From Rhyacophila brunnea (Eukaryota > Arthropoda > Insecta > Trichoptera > Rhyacophilidae): 64,000 nucleotides of DNA. Position 1 is the stretch's first letter. The number at the start of each line of letters is the position of its first letter. Of this stretch, positions 46,501-57,900 are shown piece by piece. Below the pieces are notes generated by a model. The model was given only the letters and a program-made list of their open reading frames with translations, did no database searches and was not told the origin of the DNA. The position numbers were made by a program, and so were the translations under genes. The stretch covers positions 248,001 to 312,000 of the forward strand of contig JAGYXB010000269.1 in NCBI GenBank assembly GCA_022495005.1, in the 5' to 3' direction.

Positions 46501-48615
46501 ATCTATTTGCGATTGCAACCGCCTAACTTCTGTCTGCTGACCGCATGACGCATCATAAGCACAGAGTCCGTTACAAGGTCTCACACAACCATCTACTATA
46601 GATTCAGAGAAATCATTGAATGGGATTAAATATATTAAAATAGGCGTTATTTTACAGAGTTAAATCTTTTATTTTTTATTTTGCAGAAAGAATTTTCTAA
46701 GGGTGTATCAAACACGATACGAGAGGAGGCAGTGCCATTAAGTTTTGATAGAAGTGTCTTCTTCACCAACTTTTCTCAATTTGGTTGCCAATCCCCAACA
46801 TATTTCAACCTGGTGAGAGATCCCATCGACCAATATATAGCCAGGTATTTAAATTAAATTAATATCAGACATTACTTGTGTTTACTTGAATAAATAAATT
46901 AGCTATTGTTATTGACTGATAAAATAAATAATAAGAACACGATTTTGTGGTGTTTGATAAAGGAAGAGCAGGGAATAAATGTAGTGCCGCCGATCGTTTC
47001 TAGGACGTCTGCTGCTATGATATAATAATATTCAATGTCTTATATCTATATATATATATGATATACTATATCACTATAATGATGGACAAATGTTTTGAAG
47101 AAAATTATTCCAATTCATCTTCGCTCACAATAAAATTAATACTCGCCCCTTTTTCCTAATTATTAGCAATTTATGTATAGTACTGAACATAAATTAACAT
47201 TTTATGTTAAGAGTGACAGAGACATCAAAAAATTCACTAATGTAAAGATAGTTCAATATGTATCACCTGAAACACCTGTTAATATCAGTGGAATGTAAAT
47301 TTACTTGTGTTTGGGTTCTCCTGCATAGTAGAGAAAAATGAGATACATTTCATTGGCCCTCTGGAGCCTAAGGGGCCGAACTGAAAGCATGTTAATATGT
47401 GTTCCATAGTACTGTAGGTACTTACTATGATTTAATATGCATCCATGCATTGTGCATACAGGTACCAAATTCTGATTAAATACATGAATAATGTTTGAAA
47501 TATTTGTTTCATGAAATATTGAAACCAAACCATTAGGTATATATTACTTTCATACATAATTTCAACATTATATTTTGTTTACTTCGAATAATATAACTTT
47601 TCCCAATCATGCTATTGTTTTATTTTACGAAGAGCAACAGCTATCACAGATGACATTAGTTCACTGAAAATTTTTGGCATAGATATTTGTAAGCATTTTT
47701 ATTTGTTCAAAATTGTTTGAGGAAATGGCACCTTACCAAGAACGTGGCGGCTGATGATAAAAATAGAATACTATTTACTATCCTGTTAAAAAAATCATGA
47801 AAACGTTTAGAATATCTTGGCTGGTAGCTATCAACTGTTCATGTTTGTAAGAGATATATTTTTGAAACATTGCATTGTTAAAATTTTACAAAGACATCTA
47901 TAAATTGCTTACAAAATTATTATTAAGGTAATAATCAATTACCATTAAAATCTAAATATCCACACCTAAATTGATAATTACAATTTAATTCAGATTAAAA
48001 ATTTTATCATCTCATTCTAGTGTTTCCAGCGGAGATATCCGATCAGCGTGCTGGTCTACAGGTCACCCGGGATGTTCAAAGCTGAACAGTAGCACTTACC
48101 GACACACCATACCTTACTTTTGCGGTCATCATGAAGACTGTTTGAAACTAAATAATAAATGGGCATTAAAGAGAGCCAAAGAAAACGTCGAAAGGTTTTT
48201 TCCCATTGTCGGAATTTTGGAACATATGAACGAAACTTTAATCCTCGTTGAAAATAAATTGTCATTATTCTTAAGAGGGGCGCACAAAGTTTATTTAAAA
48301 AAAATGCCAGGTAACTATTGATACTGTTGTAAAAATATGATTTATATTATTGCATTTTGAAATATAAATTTTAAATAACTGAATGATTTAATTTGAATTT
48401 TTCCTCTCATGTCAGGGTCACGCAAGAAATGGAAAGAGAAGATGTACACCAAGGAAGATGTCAAAGCTGATCTAAAAATAGCTTTAGCAGCGGAATATGA
48501 TTTCTATTACTGGATAAAAGCTCGCCTCTTTGATCAAGTACGCATTCAAGCTTTAAACAAGAAAAAAATCAATTCCCAACATCGCCTTGTTAATTTTCAA
48601 ATAGAGCAGCCATAA
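43508..48615 (+). CDS. Pipe-like / uronyl 2-O-sulfotransferase family protein (4 exons, 336 aa)
   Basis: Exons: 43508-43870, 46687-46844, 48021-48310, 48416-48615; phases 0, 2, 1 all join and end in TAA. Residues about 8-32 are a type II signal anchor (VKILYIILFMFTISCIYF), so the protein should be Golgi lumenal. Family landmarks: the 5'-phosphosulfate loop NRVPGSGSE, the 3'-phosphate site YFNLVRDPIDQYIA, and the PYFCGHHEDC cysteine motif followed by WALKRAKENVERFFPIVGILE. HS2ST, UST and Drosophila Pipe transfer sulfate from PAPS to the 2-OH of uronic acids. Here the loop lysine (RVPK in HS2ST) is Gly, and the catalytic His upstream of the NF(S/A)xFG motif aligns to Ser. The stretch after RDPI is about 15 residues shorter than in HS2ST, so a missed exon in intron 2 is possible. 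Either a divergent enzyme or a pseudoenzyme. Confidence 0.85.
44339..44365 (+). repeat. CT-rich microsatellite
   Basis: CTCTCTCTCGCTCTCTCTCT in the first intron of the Pipe-like gene. Confidence 0.7.
44992..45651. mobile_element. hAT MITE with 8-bp TSD CTAACATG (660 bp)
   Basis: Ends CAGGGCTCGAAATAGA and, in reverse, CAGTGCTCGAAATAGA. Exact CTAACATG on both sides (44984-44991, 45652-45659). Non-coding interior with GTTCCGGCTCGTGG-like direct repeats near the left end. First intron of the Pipe-like gene. Confidence 0.85.
46218..46575 (+). mobile_element. possible solo-LTR-like segment
   Basis: Starts TGTAATTG and ends GTTACA; a TATA box (CCTATATAAATATATG) lies at about 46390 and an ATTAAA about 80 bases later, the order expected in an LTR. 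No matching target duplication and no internal retroelement sequence. First intron of the Pipe-like gene. Confidence 0.25.
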
Positions 48616-50709
48616 ATGATATTAAAAAAGGATTTGAAAATAGAATTTAGAAACAGTTTAGTATACAGCCATAAAAATGGTATTATAAAGTGTTTGAAAA
48701 TAGAATACTTAATAGTTTCTCTTTGGTTTTAAAGCAGTGTTTGGATAAATGAATAATCAATAGTATTCATTTTTTTATATTTTATGGACCTAATTATTAC
48801 ACAAGTTAGTTACCATATTATATTAATATGTTACGATCAAACCATACTTTTCTTACATTACCATAATTAGCCATGTTCAAGTCTTGTGTATTTCAGTGTG
48901 ATTTTCAATTTTACCCCTCACGCTGAACAACGATGATTAATGCATAGGAAGATACAAGAGTTTCTGAGAGAGAAAATCTATTTCAAGCATATACCAGTAC
49001 TAAAAATTGTGGTGGTACTTCCTGGGGAATATAGAAATAAGAGTGAATCAATATCCGTCTTTATATTGATTACTATCGGCGAGTTAACTAATTTCTCCAA
49101 TTAAACGAAAGACAAAATGGTTAATGGTCAAAAATAGACATTCCACTCGACAATAATATAATCCGAAATGGGAAACACTAATAAAATTGCATACACATCA
49201 CGACACAGATACGACTTATTAATCCATACAACTGAAACATTTTATATCCCAATTGTGAAAATATTCAAACTGTATAAATGTCATTTTAGAGTAGACAAAG
49301 AAACAATGATTTTGAATTAGTAATTTAAAAAATAAGAAATAGCTGTAAATACTACCTACATTCGTTAATTAGAAATATACTTAATGCACGGTGTTTCAAT
49401 TTTTAGAAGGATATATGTAAACTGATACGTAATTCATTATGATCACCTTCAGTTGTCATTTTTGTGTTCTTTCCTATCTGACAAGCTGGGGCACTAAAGA
49501 CGACTCAGGCGCTACAAATAGTATGGATACTTTAGTGCCATGCTTTTCCAATAAACAATGTTGTGTCAATGATATGAGCAACAGTACATTAACTTACATA
49601 ATATTGTGTTATGCGAATCTCAACTAAATCACAGTGTCAATGACAAAATGCAGTCGCACTGAGTTTGTATGTGTGACCCAACTAAATTGATGCTGATGAT
49701 ATGCTGAGACAAAAGATTGTTTCCGTCATTGCATGTATTAGAGTGACTTTTGCATTTCAAAATACTACAATTTAAAAAGTAAAACAGAAAAAGTAAAAGG
49801 TACTATGTATATATTTATAAATGAAACATTTAACCAGCACTACCTTTATGACCATAATAAATGCTTTAATATTGTATTCGTAAGTATGTAGGTATAATAA
49901 TTTTAATTATGTACAAAAATATAGATGAAAAACTGATATTGGTGATATTTAGAAAAAGTATTATATATAAATTAATATTTAACCTAAATGAAAATGATAT
50001 ATAAATAAAGAAATCTTTAACTTAATTGAACTTTTATTTAAATTGAATTTATAGTAGACATCATTTATCAAAAGAATAATATATATTGATAGTATAAAGA
50101 CCTTAAATAATTGGGGTATTAAAAATAGGTATACATAGAGAAAATGTGCGTGGTGACTTTCAAATCATTTTATTAAATATTTCAATCATTATGATCTAGA
50201 AACATTCATCGTATCTCAACATTTCATGTGCAGATCCATGTGGCAGAATAAACAAAAGATTATGTTACATCGATAACATGTAATTGAAGTGAGGAACTTA
50301 TAAAATTAATTAATCAGAGTATTCATGTAGTATACGATTAGTATACAGCCCACACGGAGGGATAGATATCTTATTTTGAAAATTAAGTGAGTATTATCAA
50401 CAAAAGCGCCCAATCAATGGATGGAATTCACTTTCAATAAAAAAATATTTTCAATCATGAAAGTAGTTTCACAATGATATTATGTTGATAGAAAATCCAT
50501 TACAATATGAAAGATTATAATTTACACTTGAGGCTGTTTCAAAGTCAGTAACCTCCATATTCGGCAATTTCGAGATAATCATTAAAAAACTGTTAAGTTA
50601 CTGCAAATAGAATATTTTGTTTTTGCATGTTAGTAAAATGTAGAAAAAACGAATAGCAAAATAAAATTTTCTATACGTAATTAAAATTAATAAAAAATAA
50701 TGTTTAAAG

Positions 50710-50975
50710 CAGGGCTTCGAACTGGAACTGAACCGAAAACCGGAACCGAACCGAAAAAAATGTGTTCAAACACGCGTGCGTTAACATGATCTTACTCCCC
50801 ACTTCAAATGTTCAGTTGTCTTAGGCGTAAAAATTAATTACTCGGAGCTGAACCGAAAACCGGAAAAACTGTTATTTTTTTCGGAACGAAAACTGGTACC
50901 GAACCGATATTTATATTGTTTTATTTGAACCGGAACAAAAACTGAAACAAAAAAAAATAACGGTTCGAAGCCCTG
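50710..50975. mobile_element. hAT MITE with (ACCGAA)n core, copy 1 (266 bp)
   Basis: Perfect inverted ends CAGGGCTTCGAAC. Flanks GTTTAAAG and GTAGAAAG match 6 of 8, as an aged 8-bp TSD. The inside has repeats of ACCGAA/CCGGAA near both ends and a shared segment around GTTCAAACACGCGTG. Confidence 0.75.
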
Positions 50976-51818
50976 GTAGAAAGTTAGTCGTCATGTATAA
51001 AAGGTGGCCGATGAAAATAACCAACTTTGCAACCAACCTCCGGTTTAATTCCGTTTCACTAACAAACAGAGCTGGATTTGATATTTTATAAATATACCTA
51101 CATACAATGGAAAAGTACTATTAGAATCAAGAAAACTATTTAAAAAAAAAAAAGTAAAAGTGGAGGCCACTGACTTTGAAACTAATAACTTCAATTATTC
51201 TGTTGTCCATTTTTATTTAACACTATATGATCAAAATACAGTTGATTGGCGAGTCAGTGACATATAAATAAGAATGTATAAGTTTCGTCATATGAGCAAT
51301 GGGCATATTAAAGAATTATTATCAGGGAGTGGTGTTAACACAGGGATTTTTAAATTTCCATTACGACAAAAAAGTAATAGTAGAGTTACCTATGTCTAGA
51401 TTTATCTGGGGGCATATCACACACGTAATTTATGAAATATAGTTTTGATACAAGTTACTTTTTTTATACAAACATTCCATAAGGTAAGTAAATGGGATTT
51501 TTTTTATTTGTTTTTAGTTGCAGAGAACATTTAGTTCAATACGATGCTAATTATGCTATGTGTGACTTAGATATAAGTTATGAATAAGCTTAAATCGAGA
51601 TGTCATGACAATATTATATGAGACGATGAATGATTGTAATCCAAAATTAGTTAAAACACGTGTATTGAATAAAAACATTGGTTGTACACAAGTTGATAAA
51701 TTGTTCACATAAAATGGTATGTTCTATTTATGAGATGTTTATTTGTAAAGCTGTACATCTACTTTATATCACCAAAATGGTTGTGAGGAATTTTACAATG
51801 ATCTGACTGTCAAATGAT

Positions 51819-51824
51819 TTTATT
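51819..51824 (-). promoter_or_regulatory. poly(A) signal of OLA1
   Basis: AATAAA on the minus strand, about 115 bases past the OLA1 stop. It is the first canonical signal I see after the gene. Confidence 0.5.
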
Positions 51825-51938
51825 AGTTTTAAATAATAAGTTTTGAGTAAAAATGATAAATTAGGGTACGACATGCATAAAAAATAAAAGCATGTTGAGA
51901 TAGAGCAGGTGTACCAACATCAGCATAACTTTGTCCCG

Positions 51939-54900
51939 TCATTTCTTCTTGGGGTCTTTCAATCCAGCGCCTGCGTTGAATTTGAAGAATATTATGTCGC
52001 CATCTTCTACAGTGTAATTTCGACCTGAAATTGATGAAAAAATCAGTTTATTCCTCAATTTCTTTAAAAAAATGTCACAAAACTCATGTTTTTCATCTTC
52101 TTCCTCGACCACAAAATTTTAATTATTTCAAAGATATTTTGCAATGCATTGTGATGTACTAAATCAGTGTACCGTGAGGTAAAATAATTAATCCCAATAT
52201 TTAATAACCTATTTCAAAGTAAGTTAATTATGCTAATATGGTTTCCAAGTAGTAGGTATTATTCTTGAATAGTGCTGGGGTGTGTAATAGGGAGGGTATC
52301 GTTTCTTTCTGTGAGTTGTATACAGGGCTTTGACCGAAACTGAACCGAAAACCAAAAAATTGTTATTTTTGAGGGAATGAAAACCGGAACCGAACCGAAA
52401 AAAAATATCAGTTTTTTTCAGTTCGGTATAATTATGTTCAAACACGCGTGTTAACGTGATCTTACTCCTTACTTCAGTTGTCATAGGTGCAAGATGTCTT
52501 AGGTCTTGGAAACATTTAAAAATTAATCACCTGAGCTGAACAGAAAACCGGAAAAACTATTATTTTTTTCAGAACGAAAACCGGAACCGAACCGATATAT
52601 ATATTTTTTTTACTTGAACCGGAACGGAAAAAAAAACGGTTCGAAGCCCTGGTTGCATACATCAGTACTCAAGTGGAGACAAGTAGTTTATTTTTTAAAT
52701 CTTGATGGTGTTACAACAAATATTTATAAACTAATAAACCATCTTGTAGAATTTAATATAATTTATAATATTATTATCATTGTGAAATTAATGAAATCAA
52801 AGGTCACGTGAAAAAAATTATTTATATACAGTAGGCGCTCGGTAATCTATTACCCATATTTTTTCACCTATGCCGGATTGTCGGAAATGCCGGATTATTG
52901 GATTTCTATAGGAAATTATAAATAATCTGTCAAGGTTAAGCACTGAACTGCCGAGCGAACGGCTCTCGGTTCTGTAATCCGGCAGTTTAATGTGAAACCT
53001 GCCAAATTATAGAGCAGGAGAGCTGAGTTGCAAAATGCCGGACTATTGGACGTGCCGGATCGGTGAACGCCTACTGTATTGATAAAAGTTTAAAATATTG
53101 GAAGTTTGTTTATATCTATCTAGCAGATGACACGATCTTTCCAATGGAGATTTGTTGTGGTATTTACCTTGTTGCCGGTATTTTCCTGCTGCCTTGGCTG
53201 CAGCCTCAGTTCCTTCCTCTTTGAAGTCCTTGAAGTGCATCACTTCTGCCATTATGAAACCCTTCTCAAAATCTGTGTGAATACGTCCAGCGGCCTGCGG
53301 TGCTTTCGTTCCTTTCTGCAAATATCATATTATCCTATTACAGTACACACACACACACACTCTTAACATGAAATTAAACTAGAGATGATGTTCTATGATA
53401 TTCTGGAGTATTTTTCAAAACATGCAATAGGGTGTCGAATTCACTGTTCTAAATCCTGTACCACCATTTCTTTCACTAAAAAGATTTTGATATTTTTATT
53501 TTGGACACTCCCACTCCAGAGCACTTTCCGGTAAATTTTTTTATTGGCATAAAAAGGCCTGTCATGCAAACTGTACATCTAACTAAAAACTAAAATGAAA
53601 AATGTGTAGGTATTCAAATTTCAGACGGCTCCTGAAGTAAAACGGCAATATAATATATTTTCAGTTGGTTATCAGGAGTGTATCAAAAGAAATTAACTGA
53701 ACTATAGTTACATCTGAGTGAAAGATACAAAAATGATCTGTAAACTTTGGATGAAGACCCACTCAGAGCCTTTTAATATGATTGGGTCCAGGGGCGGATC
53801 AAGTCAAGTGGAGGTCCTGAGCGGTAAAAATTTCGGGGCCCCCAAATTCAAGTTAGAAAAAAAAAGTTTTATACATAGAAACTCTCATTAATTTATTAAC
53901 ATAAAATATAACAAAGGTAATGAAATAAAATAAAAAACATATTTTTTAAATAAATTTTCGTCTAGCTATATTTCTTGCAAATTCGTCAATTATTTTGGCA
54001 GTGTCAATTCGGTTTAAAATTCCTTGCTCTATATACAAAATGGCCATACTATTTAATCTTTCTTCTCCCATAGTACTTCTCAAATATTTTTTTACACGAT
54101 TTAAAACAGAAAACGATCTTTCACCTGACGCATTAGATAAGGGGATTGTTAAAAAAATTTCAATAATATTTCTACATTTGGGAATGTGCAAGACATTTCT
54201 TTGGCGGCTCGATAGATGTCTGGTGTGGTTTTAATAGTGTACTTGTTTTCTTTAAGAAATATTAAAAAATGATCAAATTCATCTTCAAAAGTACAAACAG
54301 CAATGTCATCTTGGTATATATCGATTTTTACATTTTTACTAGTGACTAGTGAGTCATCTGTTATTGCTGAACCAACATTCGCACAACGTCAGGAAAAATG
54401 ATTAAATTCGGTGCATTTTTTTATTGTTCGGAAACTAAGACTTAAGTAGTGAGACCATAATAAAGTAAACGATAAACTGTACCCAATCACAGAAATTATC
54501 AAAAAATTATCAGAAATAATCAAATCCATCTGTAAGACAATTCATTAAAGAAATTCCAAGATCACGGGGCCCCACGCGGCCGCTTAGTCCGCTTACTGCT
54601 AGACCCGCCCCTGATTGGGTCACATGCATAGGATTGATGGGTCATGTATGGCAAAGAGTTTGACTTTTGTAACTAAGAGAGCAAACGATTGGCTGGTCAA
54701 CCTCATACAAAATGGATAGGCAGTATCTAGATGGAGGCAAACGCTAAGGAGAGAAACCAAGGTTTACATCAAGATGTAACACCCAAAAGAAGCAGAAGTA
54801 TTATAATATGAGTAATATTATGGCATCGCTAATTAAAATAAAAAATATGTGGATACCTGAATGGTCCACGCTTTCACTTCATCAGCGCCCGCGGTAAAGA

Positions 54901-57900
54901 AATACTCCAGTTGTAGCGCCTTGTATCCTTGAACTATGATTTTATCCAGAGCACTGAAAAAACAATACAATGAAAACATAAATAAATTAAATTTTATTCT
55001 TACAGATTGCCAATTTGTAAACACGATAAATTTTGTTAACTTAAGGGATCAGTAAACGAGTATCAAAAATTGCAGATTGCCGATGCAATTGTCAAAAAAT
55101 GGTGACACTATTGCCCAGTTGCTGGACAATGTATGACCCGACATCAGTATTGGGCAAGTGAGGCCGATGTATTTTATGCCTACACGTAACTTGAGATAAA
55201 GCAACGCTGGCTGACAATGATGTTTTTGCAGCATATCTCGTCCTAAATAATCACATTAACAAATCAAAAATAAAAGAAGGAATTGGATCTGGTCTTACCT
55301 AAACAAACGTGAAACAATAAGTAATATAAACCAGGAATTAGTAATTGATAATTATTTATTTAAAAACTTTACAAGAATGTCAGAGATTGACTTTTGAGTA
55401 GGTATTTGTTAAATATAATTAGTGTGAAGAAAAAGAAAGTAGATACAGTTATGAGGATAGCAACACCGATTACTACTATACTACCAATCACTCTTTGATT
55501 TTTGCCAACTGGAGGCTCACCAACGATTTGCAATTGGGTCTGCAAGAATTTGCATAAACTTTTCGGGTAGGTATGCGATTTTTCAATACGTTGTGCTTGC
55601 ATGAGAACATGCTTCACGTTTAAAATTGCTATTTTCAATTCAAATTTTATCTACAGTACCAGTATGAGGGGCGGGGGTGGGGGTTTAATATAATGAGATT
55701 TTTGTAAATTTACAAAGGCAATTATTATTGTTATATTATTACAAAATTTTTGGTGCACCTCACAGTATTTAAAAAAAAATACTACAACAGGCCATGAACC
55801 CCAATGGCAACAATGTAGTAGTAGTGCAGTAGTAGCAGTGAAATAATCACAGAAATACCCAGGACTTGACTAAATCATACAGAAGTATTGTGATTTCACT
55901 TTGGCTTGAATCCAGGGGCTCCATGGCCCCTGGATGAGAAGCCAATGCTTTGCGTAATGGACTATGATTGGGGAGATTAATTTGAATGTGTAATACACAG
56001 ACCGATGTACCTATATATATATTTTTTGTATTTACACATTTATACTGTAGAATAACTTAATACTGATCTATCTCTTTTGTTATGTACCACCTAATATTGT
56101 TTTAATAATATTTCGTTGTTGCTAAATGTCATGTTGTGAACGTCTTAAACTTATAATTTGTAATGTCCACAATATGTAAAATAAATGAATTGAATTGAAT
56201 TGAAGATGTGTGTTTGAATCCCTCTAGAACAAATTATAAGTTTAAGACGTTCACAACATGACATTTAGAAACAAAGAAATATAAAACAGTATTACATAAA
56301 AAAAGAGATAGATAGTATGTTATTAAACAGTAGAAATATTTACATACAAAAAATATTAATTAGATAGGTACAAGGAAGTACTCCGGATGAGTTAAGCAGA
56401 CCCTATTTTAAGAATTATAAAACAACGTACACCTATACTCATCCTCACGTAGGTGGAATTTATCAACACCCGAAGCAATTTCGTTGAACATAGTTATCGC
56501 CCTCCCAATTGGCATTACCAGTGGCAGGTTCCTTGGGAGAATAAACAACTGATGTTCTCTATTTCTAAGATAGTTATCAGGGACACACAGGTCAACACTG
56601 CCCAGAATGGCAGAGTTCTCATTTATACCTCGTATAAGTCGAAAAAAATACGTAGTTAAAAATAATCCAGTTTTCGGCTATTTTCAAAATGTGTTTTCCG
56701 CTGTATTCCTGATAACCGAACAGTACCAAATTTTCTACTGGCCGAATCCGTTTGAGATCAAATTCGAGACCTTTTCAGGCTTTTGTTAATAAAAACTATT
56801 TCACCAGCGAATTTAAGAAATTTTGTTCTGGTTCAAAAGTCGAGAGCTTTATTTCAGCTTTTCTCGCCAAAAAAAAATTACCGGCGAATTTATAACATCA
56901 AGTTCCAGTTCAAAGTGAACGGCTTTCTGTTAACTTTTCTTTGACAATTTTTATTAACCGGCTTTTTTAGTCCCGGTTCTGGTCTGCAGTTTTTTTTCCG
57001 TTTCAACATCTTTTTGTTATTTTTGCCTAACTATTTCCCGAATTCTCTTGGTGAAATTTTTCGGGAAGTATTTTGGCAACGTGTCCATTTTAATAATTTA
57101 TTATCGCGAACCCCTAGAAATATCAGGCGACAACTAGAAAGATTAAAAGTTGATCCAATAGCGATGCATCGAGTTTTGCATTTTTTGGAACGCACACCAG
57201 GAAAGATTTACAACACATGTGCACCGATTATATTTGAATAAAACATTATTATCTTCCAACAAAATAATAACTATGGAACAAATTTGGATATAAAACAATA
57301 ATAGCACGTCTATAGTCTTGATTCTTGACCATACGATGAAAATAAAATAATATTCGAGATGATTATTGTAATTATGGTGGCAGGCATGCCGCGCGGACGA
57401 CAATGGCGCCACGGAAAAAGGAATCGTTCCATTTATTCCAATTTCAAATTTAAATATTTGATGGCGATAAACAAAAAAATGTATATTAAATACCTAGATA
57501 AAAATAAGAACCTGAAACATTCGGCAGCTTATTAGGAATGATCAAAAATTTTATCGGCTGTGTTTATAAGTAGGTTGGTACGAGGGTGGGTCAATAATTC
57601 CTTAGAAAAAAGCATTAAAACAGTTTTTATTTTTGTATTTTTTTTTTATTTCTCAACATAATCTCCTTTGAGCTCAATACACTTGGTTAGACGTTTCTCA
57701 ATTTTTTTTAAACCGTCAGAAAAATAAGTTTCGGAAGGTCCTCAAAATAAGCATTTGTCCGATCGATGACTTCTTCATTTGAAAAAAAACGTTGTCCACT
57801 TAGCCATTTTTTTAAGTTTGGGAAAAGGAAAAAGTCACTGGGGGCTAAATCTGGCGAATACGGTGGGTGGTCGACCAATTCGAACTTCAATTCTTCAATT

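Larger units (their letters stand above)
48616..51938. other. spacer between convergent Pipe-like gene and OLA1
   Basis: Contains the 3' regions of both genes, the hAT MITE at 50710-50975 and a partial family A repeat end near 49655. Otherwise AT-rich with no recognisable gene. Confidence 0.45.

Noticed and set aside
57014..57241. 75-codon gene in the OLA1 intron
   Set aside because: No domain recognised and no flanking splice or poly(A) evidence.
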